A program made the position numbers and the translations under genes. The notes beneath the pieces were generated by a model, which saw nothing but the letters and a program-made list of their open reading frames with translations, did not search any database and had not been told where the DNA came from. From Labyrinthula sp. Ha (lineage: Eukaryota; Sar; Bigyra; Labyrinthulida; Labyrinthulaceae), in the NCBI GenBank assembly GCA_015227615.1, contig JAALGZ010000008.1, forward strand, positions 806,001 through 870,000: a DNA stretch of 64,000 nucleotides, read 5' to 3'. How positions within the stretch are numbered: position 1 is the stretch's first letter; the number at the start of each line of letters is the position of its first letter. Below, in pieces: positions 29,300 through 41,189 of the stretch.

Positions 29300-32060
29300 A
29301 TCACTTCGATAAAATTACATCGTTGGGACGACCTAACAATAAATCGGGATGATTCCCTTTGGTAGCTAAGATACACTTCTCGGTTGCGTGGCGAAAAATG
29401 TGTCCATTTCCCACAGCCAACTTATCGTTTTTGGTCGTTTTGACCCACGTGATCAGGTTCCGAAACTTGAACCCTTGTTCTTGTAGCCATCGTTTCGATA
29501 ATTCCATTTTTGCGTTTACGGTCCATAGGAGGACTACTCCATGCTTGATGAGCTGACCGATATGTATCGATAATATATCCTGGTCAGAGAGAGTGTTGTA
29601 AGAAACGCTTGCACCGCGAGTAGGAGCATCAGACAAATAATTCCAGGGAGGGTCAATATGTAAAAGGTCAAATGTTCCAAAAGAATCCAATAACAAACTT
29701 ATTGCAGAAGGTTCTGAAAGATCCAACTTAATCTGTACACTTTGGGGCGGTGGAATAATAACGTCAAGCGAAGTAAAAGGTGTGAATAAATCTGAATCAG
29801 TTGAGATCACAAAGTGATTTGAACCACGTCCTGATGTTCTAAATTGTTCACCATCTAAATCCAATAAGACATAGTCTTCTGAGGTTGACCATATACTCAA
29901 ATTATTCGCGTAAAAATCCTTCAACGCCTCTACTATATCATATTCATGTTTTTGAGCGAATTTGAAAAAGTTCGATTTGACTTTGCGTTCATTGATAAGT
30001 GCCACTAACTCTTTTTCTAAAATTTTCCTTTCTAACTGCGGTTCATTTAAAACAGGTATTATGTCCCCGGGATTGCAATATTTATTGAATGTAAAATAGT
30101 CGATGTAGCTCTCTATGTTGTCAAGTCGTCTAAAGAAGGGTATAACCACTTTGTGTCGCTCCATTGGAGTTAGCCCGAACCTCCACTGATTCAGACTTCG
30201 CCGCAAAATAAGTTCTTCCGAAGTAATGTTGTGCTGCCGGATGTAAAATGTATCAAAAACGTCTCGATTCATCCTCCCTATTTTATAAACGTCAACGAAG
30301 AGCCCATGGTATTCTGAAACTGCCTGCTTAAAAACCAGTTTTTGTAATTGATTATGAAGCTGTTGCGGGTTTTTTCCTGGTAGAAGGTTTAACTCTCTGA
30401 TTTTCATATGGTTCCCGAAGCCATATTTCATTGCCGCACATCTCAGGACTTCCTTTTCTTCGGGAAGCCAACCAGGTGAAGATGTCGGAACGGCTTGTAC
30501 AGAGACACCTATATGTCCAACACGAGCATCAGGCTTTGAATTTATATCTTCCCACATTTGCTTGGCCGATTTTTTATGCTTGCCCCTATATTCCAAAATA
30601 AAGTCTTCACTCAAGCTGGGCAAATCTTCACACATCGTTCTCCACGGTTCCCATGTGGGCTCATCGTAGCCCAGCCACTTCGTTAAAACTATAACTTCCT
30701 TCTTATCTGTTATTGACAGTTTGGAGAAATATTCGACTTCTAATGGAGGTTGATTAGCGAGGAACAAATCGACAATCTCTTGTGTCGGTTCAAACGTATT
30801 GTCTTCGTATGGCCATAGTCGGGCTGCGTGAGAAATTTGACGTTTGCCCAACAAATCTTCTATTTGGTAAACATTCGAGCTTATTATTTTGATAATACGG
30901 TAGGGTCCAACAAACAGTGGGAGATGTCTGACCTGCGATGCTTTTGTTCCAGATTTCGAAAGCAGTATCCAGTCGCCCGGGCTGTATTGTATTACAGGAC
31001 CCCTGAGCTTGTCATTGTATCTCTTGTTTCTCCTCAGCCTTATTTCCATCGTCGTGTTGTATGCTACCGTCAGTCTCTCATGCATCAGTTTTCTAACTTC
31101 ATGGAAATTTGATTCAATAGAAGTCCTATTCCTTTTCGTTAATTTATTTGAAAGAGCGGAGGCAAGGCCAGATATGTTTTCCAACAGGGTGTTTGAACTA
31201 GTGGGGGGAGCATTCATGAAAAGTTGATTAGGGGTAAAATTCGCTTTTGATCTAGAAGGGTAATTGTTGAGAGAGTCCATGATCGTCCCTACTAGTTTGT
31301 GCACTTCGGTTACATTCAATCTAAACTGCGAACACAGCGTCCTGATTATTCTGACGATCTTGGCATTTGTGACTTCTACAACTCCATTTGTCCACGGACT
31401 AAATTTGATACTAAAATATCGTTTGAAATGGTAAACTTCAGATAAGGTTTGTAAAAGTTTGCCTGCGAAATAGGATGCGTTGTCTGTGACTAAAGTAAAG
31501 TTGTTCTCAAACTGAAAGTTCCCCAGAAACTCTATAAGTGCCAAAGCCATGTTTTCTGCATCTTCTTTCTCGACTACCTTCATAAACACCTTTCTGGTTG
31601 CATTATCAACCAACACTATTATTTTGCAGCTATTGTTCACAGATAGAAAGTCGGCATGTATCATCTCCCGCGGTCTTTTGGACATCAAAGTTAGGTGCAG
31701 CGGTCTTCGAATAAGTTGGGGTTGGTTGCTGGTGCAATGCAGACATTTGTCTCTAAAGTTTTGTATCATCCTTTTCAAACTACAATCTTTGGGCGTGTCA
31801 AAAGTAAACGATTTTTTCAAAAGGTCTTCTTCTTGTTTCGTAGATACATGGTTTTGTGAGATGTGATTAGAGATAATAAGTCTTGAGATGAAATCGGCGT
31901 TCCAGGGTATCCATATTTTCGAGTGTTTGGTAATTAATTCCTTTACCTTGTCTTCGAGATGTTCATTTTGTAATTTTAAAAGTTCATCGTCCGACGGTTT
32001 TTTGAAGTTATGTTTATACCAGGGGGGATAAGAAGGAGATTCTGTTCTTGTTGTATACAT
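29300..32060 (-). CDS. Retroelement integrase-chromodomain-SANT-MT-A70 fusion, left unit
   Basis: A single open stretch of about 919 codons. Integrase zinc-binding His and Cys pairs come first (about residues 66-109), then the catalytic D136, D193 and E229 with the classical 35-residue spacing. A chromodomain follows at about 441-494 (KWLGYDEPTWEP). A SANT/Myb-like domain lies at about 529-576 (WLPEEKEVLRCAAMKYGFGN). A region of about 200 residues is unassigned. An MT-A70 domain begins near 795, with HIDPPWNYLSD holding the catalytic DPPW at 803-806 (29643-29654) and LLWTVNA further on. MT-A70 enzymes methylate adenine N6 in RNA or DNA. I know of no standard Ty3/gypsy element with this addition. 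Confidence 0.85.
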
Positions 32061-33900
32061 CGTTGGTGCTTTCGGGATTGTCCAGATTTATCTCCGTCTT
32101 CAGCGCGACCATATAGCAGCTAAACATTACCATATCCATTTCACTATTCTTTTCCTTGACGATTTCTTCGGCATACCTATTTCCCCAACGCGACAAGATG
32201 TCTGCAGCCACGTTCTCCCCGGGGATATGCCTGACAACCATGTCAACTTGCTGGAACTGGTAGCCCCATCTTGACATCCTGCTAATCTGGGACTGCTTCG
32301 TGCTACTTTCCGGCGTCAAGACGTACTACAGATTTTTGTGGTCGGTAAAAACAGTAATCGTAGATGCCTGTCCAAATAATAACCATGGGATCCTTTTAAA
32401 TGAGAACCAGATGGGGTACATCTCCTTCGATGAGATATGCCAGTTAAGTTGTCCTTTTTGCAATTTACCACTAAAGAAAAACACTGGAGAATGAATTTGG
32501 CTTCTTATTGGAGTGTTGTCGTCCAAGAGTTCAGGGTTGCAGTTTCCGCAGTGAGTAACCATGAGGCCCCAATACTGATCTGAAGCGTCGGCAAATAAAC
32601 ATATCGGTTTTTCTGGTTCGTAGTTCCTCAGTCTTCTTTTGGAGGCCTTATTCAAAATGTCTAGAAATTGGGACCACTTAACTTCAGCTTCCGCTGTCCA
32701 TAACACAGGCTCGTTTTCTTTCTTCAACTGGGCCTTAGGTTTCTTTAAATGAACAAGATTCGCGAAGTAGTCACGATACTCCGTAAGGTGTTCCACTACT
32801 GGTTATAGCCAATTTGCTAGGTGCAGAGCTTGGGCCAACTGATGGCAATAGTAGGGTTTCTTCATGTCTAAAATCTTGTCAAAATATTTGCTGCTAAAGT
32901 TCCATCCTCTGTGGCTGATATTCCTACCACACCACTCCACCTCCCTTTGTAGGGGGAAACATTTATCAATGTTGAGCCGTAGAGTAAGTGAAATAAAGCG
33001 TTCTAAAAACTCGGATAAGTTCTCCAGATATTTTTGAAAAGTAGATGAGTATATGACAATGTCGTCGATCCAACAAATTGCACCTTCATCTTTCCTCATG
33101 AATTTACTGCCTAGAACTTTTGTCTGCATTCGTTCCTGCAATAGCTTGGGCGTGTTTACCCAGCCCATAGGACTTCCGACCATTTCGTGCGCGCCGATCG
33201 GAGTAATGATCGTGAAGTAGTGCATTGATTCCTCGTGAACCGGCATATAGTCAAAGCCGCTGAGGATGTCAAACACTCCGTAATATGATGAACCCATTGG
33301 TACGAAGACTTGTTGCTCGAGGTTTGGCATTGTGAGAGGTGTTTTGATGGTGACTCTGTTCAAGGGTTTCATATTCGTGACCATGCGATACTTTTCCGAG
33401 CCTTTCTTTGGAACTAGAAAGGTTTGGCATCCGTGCTTCGGGTTCCTGCTCCTCCGAATAAGGTTGCGCTTTTCCATACTCTCCAACTTAGCTCTGAGGT
33501 ATCCAAGCATTGTAGGTCCATAGTTTCTCGAGGGGTCGACAGGGAAAACAGCATCCGGAATAACATGGCAAAATATTGGCTCCAACTTCGACATCCTGGC
33601 TGGAGACTCTTTATCGCCGAATGCTTCATACCTCTTCAACAAAACGTTTTTGAGAGAGACAATATCTTCTTCATCGTAATCGCCAACGAGGTCTTTTATC
33701 TTTGTTTCAATCTTCAGCTTGATTCGCTCTTCTTCTTTTGTATCGTTTCTTTGTGAGTTTTCCCCGTAGCCAATTTCTTCAGCCTCGAACTCATCTGGCT
33801 GCTCGTCTGCTTCAAAAATAACCGGTCTTCTGTAATCGTGAGTACGCCGCTGCAGATCCCCTTCGTTAAACACCACTTTGAAAATAAATAAATCCATATT
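32050..33900 (-). CDS. Retroelement reverse transcriptase and RNase H region, left unit
   Basis: Recognisable reverse-transcriptase motifs include QTFLVPKKGSEKYRMVTNMK, the first catalytic Asp in GVFDILSGFD, and CWIDDIVIYS with the paired catalytic aspartates (a YxDD variant with Ile-Asp-Asp). RNase H sequence follows: PICLFADASDQYWG and the VFTDHKNL motif, then HIPGENVAADILSRW, typical of Ty3/gypsy elements. Coordinates are approximate limits of the recognisable domains. Confidence 0.85.
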
Positions 33901-33949
33901 TTGCTGTGAACATTTGTTATCGACATTAGATAAATAAGTAGGACCTGAA

Positions 33950-36228
33950 GCGCAAACACTTCAGTGTTGTTGTTGGTTGTTCAGGTGCTGGAGGATATTT
34001 GGCTCGGTCAGGGGGCTTCCTTGATCATCGTGTTGAATGTGTTGGGTTGGGGAAGCATGCTGAACTTGGTTTACATGTGTGCTAGCGTTCATGATATTAG
34101 AGGGTTGTCCAGGGTAAACTGCAGAAGCATACAGAGCTTGATCAGGAGTAGCCTTGAGAGTATATAAGTCTTCGAACCGAATTAGAACCCATTGCCACTC
34201 AGGTGAGTCCACAAGAGCGATCTTCAGTCTAGGGAGTTCGTTTTCTTTGCCATCGTTGTACTTGACTTTTAAAGGAATCAAGCCAGTGTGGGTGACTCTT
34301 ATTTTCTGTTCATTAGGTAATACGACGTATCGCTCTTTTCTCATGGGATATACGGTGTGACACAAATGAGAGTGTTGTTGGAAACCTCCAACTGTGGCAG
34401 TAGCGCCACTGTCAAGACAACCTTTAACAGGCTGCCAAGACCCCATAGGCACAAATATAAATATCTGTGCCTTTTCTTGATTAAGAACCTGTCCATTGAT
34501 GCCTTCAAATCTTCTAACTACGACGTCTCTTGCTCTGTTCGGGTCCCTTTGGTTCTGTTGGTATCTCTGCATATCACCTTGGGGGGCTTGTTGTAGATGT
34601 TGATTAAAAGTGGGAGCCGAGTTGTTGTTTGTGGGATAATTTCTTCTTCCTCCTGACCCAGACGAGACTTGTGGCATGTTTCTGTTATTTGCTGCTCTTA
34701 AAAATAGCGGTGGCAAACCGTTTGCCTTCCTCATTTCGTTGACGGGGCATTCTCTTTGATAATGTCCAGGTTTTGCACAAATCCTGCAGTTCTTATCATA
34801 TGCTAGTGCTGCAAGGACGTATTGCGGCGTTTGTTGGTAGGGTGAAGTCGCTTGTTGAAAGTTTTGGTAAGTTTGTACCTGAGGGAGATATTGTTGATTA
34901 GCATTTATGCTCATATTGTTCATATTCGGGATGTTTGAGTTGTAAGTTTGGTGCGATTGGTCGTACTGTATAGTCGGCGGGGGTGCGAAATGTTGTTGGG
35001 GAGATTGGTAAGTTGTTGGTGGTTGTATGCAAGGTGTTGGTGAGAATGGATATACCGTGTGGTGAGTTGTAGGCTGCTGAACTTTCATCACTTCTTGCAT
35101 CTTAATATCGTCTTCCTGCTCGTGCATCGCCCACTGCTTTAGCTTTAGAAGCTGCTCCAATAGTTCAAGTCCAGGCTTCTTATTCTCCTCCATCTTCTGC
35201 AAGTGCTCATATTGATCTTTATCGAGCAGTTTCTTCCGGGCTGACCTAACGAGTTTATGCAGCTGGTTGTACTCGTCAGTGTCAATTTCGAATCTAGCAG
35301 GGAGCTTTGATATCGCGATTTTTAGAACTTATTTTTCTATTCTTTTGTCTTTCATCTCCTTTAAAGTGACAAGTCTTTTTATTCCATTTATAAAGTGTTT
35401 CACTTGAACTCTATACGGTTTGTCCTCGGGCCATTTAAGTTGATTTCTCAAAATACGAATATTCATCTCACGTTTTTCATCGTCATACTCAGCTACTATC
35501 TGCTCTAACACCTCCTTAATGTCTTTATCAGTTTTAGCATCATACACGTCGCTGAGTTCTCTTATGACTTTGCCGTCTATGTAGTGTTGGATGGAGATAT
35601 TGCTGGATTGATGTGCGTAGGAGTGGGTGAAACTTATGACGTCTTCAGCTGAAAGGGTTTTTAAAAAAGGAGGGTTTGGCGCACTTTGAATAAAAAAGGT
35701 ATTGTTTGGGGGACTGCTAGTTGGTGTTGGGACGTTTGCTTTGCTCTTGTTGCTCGTGTTTGTCCCTACGGACTCGTTTTCTTCTTCGTATTCTTGCATT
35801 TCTGTATTTTAAATCTTCGATTTCTTAATGACGTGTTCTGATGAAAATGTAAGCTTTTTGATAAGACTATCTTTTCTTCTTGGTTTCTTTCTGCTTAAAG
35901 ACCAATTTAAGTTGTATTCTCTATTGCTTGCTCTGAGAGGTGTATCTGTAAAGCCCTTTGAATACCTAGGCGAGTTTGAATGTGTAGTTTCAAGATTTGA
36001 TTCAGCTGCTTTGGGAGTAACAGCTAAAAGCTCTTCTCGAAAACTAAGATAAGATTTAGTGTCCTTTGAGTAAGAAGGTTCGCTTAAAGTTTTAGAAACT
36101 TTACGCGGACGCATATATAATAAGGTTTCTTCAGCAGCTTGATCTACTAAATGCTTTCCGCTTTTTGATATCTTAAACTTCGGTATCTTGTAAAGTGTCA
36201 ATGTAGAATCTTTCTCTTGTTCGAACAA
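33950..36228 (-). CDS. Retroelement Gag, zinc knuckle and protease region, left unit
   Basis: Gag-like sequence comes first, then a Gln/Pro/Asn-rich stretch. A classical nucleocapsid knuckle CRICAKPGHYQREC (CX2CX4HX4C) follows, then an aspartic protease with CLDSGATATVGG, the DSGA active-site form. The coding starts almost directly at the LTR edge. Coordinates are approximate domain limits. Confidence 0.8.
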
Positions 36229-36369
36229 TGATCAGATCCCACGAATACTCCTATAAATACTTTGTCAATTGCAATGAGACGTTCTTCATATGTTTCGTGT
36301 TAAGTGTTAACGACTAGTCAAAACTATACATTACTTATAAACCTTATAACAATAACGGCTAAACCATCA
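36229..36369 (-). repeat. LTR 2 (shared middle LTR)
   Basis: 141 bp, TG...CA, serving as 5' LTR of the left unit and 3' LTR of the right unit. No extra target duplication lies inside the array, so the tandem arose by recombination or joint integration, not by two separate insertions. Confidence 0.9.
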
Positions 36370-36539
36370 TTCCTCTTTTTCATAGATAAACTTCCTATAA
36401 TTAGTTATGAGCTCAAGTCCAACAGAAAACCATCGGTAGCGTAGATTACATGATCGTGAAAACAGATCTAAATATTGTTTCCCAGGCAATAAAGTTTCTG
36501 CTAATTCATAAATTTCTACCGGCTTCTGGCTTTGAGACA

Positions 36540-39300
36540 ATCACTTCGATAAAATTACATCGTTGGGACGACCTAACAATAAATCGGGATGATTCCCTTT
36601 GGTAGCTAAGATACACTTCTCGGTTGCGTGGCGAAAAATGTGTCCATTTCCCACAGCCAACTTATCGTTTTTGGTCGTTTTGACCCACGTGATCAGGTTC
36701 CGAAACTTGAACCCTTGTTCTTGTAGCCATCGTTTCGATAATTCCATTTTTGCGTTTACGGTCCATAGGAGGACTACTCCATGCTTGATGAGCTGACCGA
36801 TATGTATCGATAATATATCCTGGTCAGAGAGAGTGTTGTAAGAAACGCTTGCACCGCGAGTAGGAGCATCAGACAAATAATTCCAGGGAGGGTCAATATG
36901 TAAAAGGTCAAATGTTCCAAAAGAATCCAATAACAAACTTATTGCAGAAGGTTCTGAAAGATCCAACTTAATCTGTACACTTTGGGGCGGTGGAATAATA
37001 ACGTCAAGCGAAGTAAAAGGTGTGAATAAATCTGAATCAGTTGAGATCACAAAGTGATTTGAACCACGTCCTGATGTTCTAAATTGTTCACCATCTAAAT
37101 CCAATAAGACATAGTCTTCTGAGGTTGACCATATACTCAAATTATTCGCGTAAAAATCCTTCAACGCCTCTACTATATCATATTCATGTTTTTGAGCGAA
37201 TTTGAAAAAGTTCGATTTGACTTTGCGTTCATTGATAAGTGCCACTAACTCTTTTTCTAAAATTTTCCTTTCTAACTGCGGTTCATTTAAAACAGGTATT
37301 ATGTCCCCGGGATTGCAATATTTATTGAATGTAAAATAGTCGATGTAGCTCTCTATGTTGTCAAGTCGTCTAAAGAAGGGTATAACCACTTTGTGTCGCT
37401 CCATTGGAGTTAGCCCGAACCTCCACTGATTCAGACTTCGCCGCAAAATAAGTTCTTCGGAAGTAATGTTGTGCTGCCGGATGTAAAATGTATCAAAAAC
37501 GTCTCGATTCATCCTCCCTATTTTATAAACGTCAACGAAGAGCCCATGGTATTCTGAAACTGCCTGCTTAAAAACCAGTTTTTGTAATTGATTATGAAGC
37601 TGTTGCGGGTTTTTTCCTGGTAGAAGGTTTAACTCTCTGATTTTCTTATGGTTCCCGAAGCCATATTTCATTGCCGCACATCTCAGGACTTCCTTTTCTT
37701 CGGGAAGCCAACCAGGTGAAGATGTCGGAACGGCTTGTACAGAGACACCTATATGTCCAACACGAGCATCAGGCTTTGAATTTATATCTTCCCACATTTG
37801 CTTGGCCGATTTCTTATGCTTGCCCCTATATTCCAAAATAAAGTCTTCACTCAAGCTGGGCAAATCTTCACACATCGTTCTCCACGGTTCCCATGTGGGC
37901 TCATCGTAGCCCAGCCACTTCGTTAAAACTATAACTTCCTTCTTATCTGTTATTGACAGTTTGGAGAAATATTCGACTTCTAATGGAGGTTGATTAGCGA
38001 GGAACAAATCGACAATCTCTTGTGTCGGTTCAAACGTATTGTCTTCGTATGGCCATAGTCGGGCTGCGTGAGAAATTTGACGTTTGCCCAACAAATCTTC
38101 TATTTGGTAAACATTCGAGCTTATTATTTTGATAATACGGTAGGGTCCAACAAACAGTGGGAGATGTCTGACCTGCGATGCTTTTGTTCCAGATTTCGAA
38201 AGCAGTATCCAGTCGCCCGGGCTGTATTGTATTACAGGACCCCTGAGCTTGTCATTGTATCTCTTGTTTCTCCTCAGCCTTATTTCCATCGTCGTGTTGT
38301 ATGCTACCGTCAGTCTCTCATGCATCAGTTTTCTAACTTCATGGAAATTTGATTCAATAGAAGTCCTATTCCTTTTCGTTAATTTATTTGAAAGAGCGGA
38401 GGCAAGGCCAGATATGTTTTCCAACAGGGTGTTTGAACTAGTGGGGGGAGCATTCATGAAAAGTTGATTAGGGGTAAAATTCGCTTTTGATCTAGAAGGG
38501 TAATTGTTGAGAGAGTCCATGATCGTCCCTACTAGTTTGTGCACTTCGGTTACATTCAATCTAAACTGCGAACACAGCGTCCTGATTATTCTGACGATCT
38601 TGGCATTTGTGACTTCTACAACTCCATTTGTCCACGGACTAAATTTGATACTAAAATATCGTTTGAAATGGTAAACTTCAGATAAGGTTTGTAAAAGTTT
38701 GCCTGCGAAATAGGATGCGTTGTCTGTGACTAAAGTAAAGTTGTTCTCAAACTGAAAGTTCCCCAGAAACTCTATAAGTGCCAAAGCCATGTTTTCTGCA
38801 TCTTCTTTCTCGACTACCTTCATAAACACCTTTCTGGTTGCATTATCAACCAACACTATTATTTTGCAGCTATTGTTCACAGATAGAAAGTCGGCATGTA
38901 TCATCTCCCGCGGTCTTTTGGACATCAAAGTTAGGTGCAGCGGTCTTCGAATAAGTTGGGGTTGGTTGCTGGTGCAATGCAGACATTTGTCTCTAAAGTT
39001 TTGTATCATCCTTTTCAAACTACAATCTTTGGGCGTGTCAAAAGTAAACGATTTTTTCAAAAGGTCTTCTTCTTGTTTCGTAGATACATGGTTTTGTGAG
39101 ATGTGATTAGAGATAATAAGTCTTGAGATGAAATCGGCGTTCCAGGGTATCCATATTTTCGAGTGTTTGGTAATTAATTCCTTTACCTTGTCTTCGAGAT
39201 GTTCATTTTGTAATTTTAAAAGTTCATCGTCCGACGGTTTTTTGAAGTTATGTTTATACCAGGGGGGATAAGAAGGAGATTCTGTTCTTGTTGTATACAT
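36540..39300 (-). CDS. Retroelement integrase-chromodomain-SANT-MT-A70 fusion, right unit
   Basis: Identical in layout to the left copy; one residue difference noted, in the SANT-like domain (GNHK here, GNHM in the left copy). The integrase triad, chromodomain and DPPW motif (36883-36894) are all unchanged. That the fused methyltransferase is the same in both units shows the fusion belongs to the element and is not a chance junction with host DNA. Confidence 0.85.
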
Positions 39301-41140
39301 CGTTGGTGCTTTCGGGATTGTCCAGATTTATCTCCGTCTTCAGCGCGACCATATAGCAGCTAAACATTACCATATCCATTTCACTATTCTTTTCCTTGAC
39401 GATTTCTTCGGCATACCTATTTCCCCAACGCGACAAGATGTCTGCAGCCACGTTCTCCCCGGGGATATGCCTGACAACCATGTCAACTTGCTGGAACTGG
39501 TAGCCCCATCTTGACATCCTGCTAATCTGGGACTGCTTCGTGCTACTTTCCGGCGTCAAGACGTACTACAGATTTTTGTGGTCGGTAAAAACAGTAATCG
39601 TAGATGCCTGTCCAAATAATAACCATGGGATCCTTTTAAATGAGAACCAGATGGGGTACATCTCCTTCGATGAGATATGCCAGTTAAGTTGTCCTTTTTG
39701 CAATTTACCACTAAAGAAAAACACTGGAGAATGAATTTGGCTTCTTATTGGAGTGTTGTCGTCCAAGAGTTCAGGGTTGCAGTTTCCGCAGTGAGTAACC
39801 ATGAGGCCCCAATACTGATCTGAAGCGTCGGCAAATAAACATATCGGTTTTTCTGGTTCGTAGTTCCTCAGTCTTCTTTTGGAGGCCTTATTCAAAATGT
39901 CTAGAAATTGGGACCACTTAACTTCAGCTTCCGCTGTCCATAACACAGGCTCGTTTTCTTTCTTCAACTGGGCCTTAGGTTTCTTTAAATGAACAAGATT
40001 CGCGAAGTAGTCACGATACTCCGTAAGGTGTTCCACTACTGGTTATAGCCAATTTGCTAGGTGCAGAGCTTGGGCCAACTGATGGCAATAGTAGGGTTTC
40101 TTCATGTCTAAAATCTTGTCAAAATATTTGCTGCTAAAGTTCCATCCTCTGTGGCTGATATTCCTACCACACCACTCCACCTCCCTTTGTAGGGGGAAAC
40201 ATTTATCAATGTTGAGCCGTAGAGTAAGTGAAATAAAGCGTTCTAAAAACTCGGATAAGTTCTCCAGATATTTTTGAAAAGTAGATGAGTATATGACAAT
40301 GTCGTCGATCCAACAAATTGCACCTTCATCTTTCCTCATGAATTTACTGCCTAGAACTTTTGTCTGCATTCGTTCCTGCAATAGCTTGGGCGTGTTTACC
40401 CAGCCCATAGGACTTCCGACCATTTCGTGCGCGCCGATCGGAGTAATGATCGTGAAGTAGTGCATTGATTCCTCGTGAACCGGCATATAGTCAAAGCCGC
40501 TGAGGATGTCAAACACTCCGTAATATGATGAACCCATTGGTACGAAGACTTGTTGCTCGAGGTTTGGCATTGTGAGAGGTGTTTTGATGGTGACTCTGTT
40601 CAAGGGTTTCATATTCGTGACCATGCGATACTTTTCCGAGCCTTTCTTTGGAACTAGAAAGGTTTGGCATCCGTGCTTCGGGTTCCTGCTCCTCCGAATA
40701 AGGTTGCGCTTTTCCATACTCTCCAACTTAGCTCTGAGGTATCCAAGCATTGTAGGTCCATAGTTTCTCGAGGGGTCGACAGGGAAAACAGCATCCGGAA
40801 TAACATGGCAAAATATTGGCTCCAACTTCGACATCCTGGCTGGAGACTCTTTATCGCCGAATGCTTCATACCTCTTCAACAAAACGTTTTTGAGAGAGAC
40901 AATATCTTCTTCATCGTAATCGCCAACGAGGTCTTTTATCTTTGTTTCAATCTTCAGCTTGATTCGCTCTTCTTCTTTTGTATCGTTTCTTTGTGAGTTT
41001 TCCCCGTAGCCAATTTCTTCAGCCTCGAACTCATCTGGCTGCTCGTCTGCTTCAAAAATAACCGGTCTTCTGTAATCGTGAGTACGCCGCTGCAGATCCC
41101 CTTCGTTAAACACCACTTTGAAAATAAATAAATCCATATT
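39290..41140 (-). CDS. Retroelement reverse transcriptase and RNase H region, right unit
   Basis: Same reverse-transcriptase and RNase H motifs as in the left unit, with no difference noted in the translated domains. Limits are approximate. Confidence 0.85.
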
Positions 41141-41189
41141 TTGCTGTGAACATTTGTTATCGACATTAGATAAATAAGTAGGACCTGAA

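Larger units (their letters stand above)
28989..36369 (-). mobile_element. Ty3/gypsy-type (chromovirus-like) LTR element, left unit
   Basis: LTR 1, internal region and LTR 2, read on the minus strand. Parts in order: Gag-like region, CCHC zinc knuckle, aspartic protease, reverse transcriptase, RNase H, integrase, chromodomain, SANT/Myb-like domain and MT-A70 methyltransferase domain. The chromodomain after the integrase places it near chromoviruses. The coding region reads as several separate open stretches with about six breaks between them, so it looks broken unless the family uses recoding or splicing. It differs from the right unit at only about eight to ten positions by eye, so both are very young. 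A purine tract lies next to the 3' LTR; no tRNA-type primer site was recognised. Confidence 0.9.

Noticed and set aside
30828-31866. Plus-strand open frames inside the retroelement units
   Set aside because: They are mirror frames opposite the integrase region, repeated in both units, with no domain of their own.
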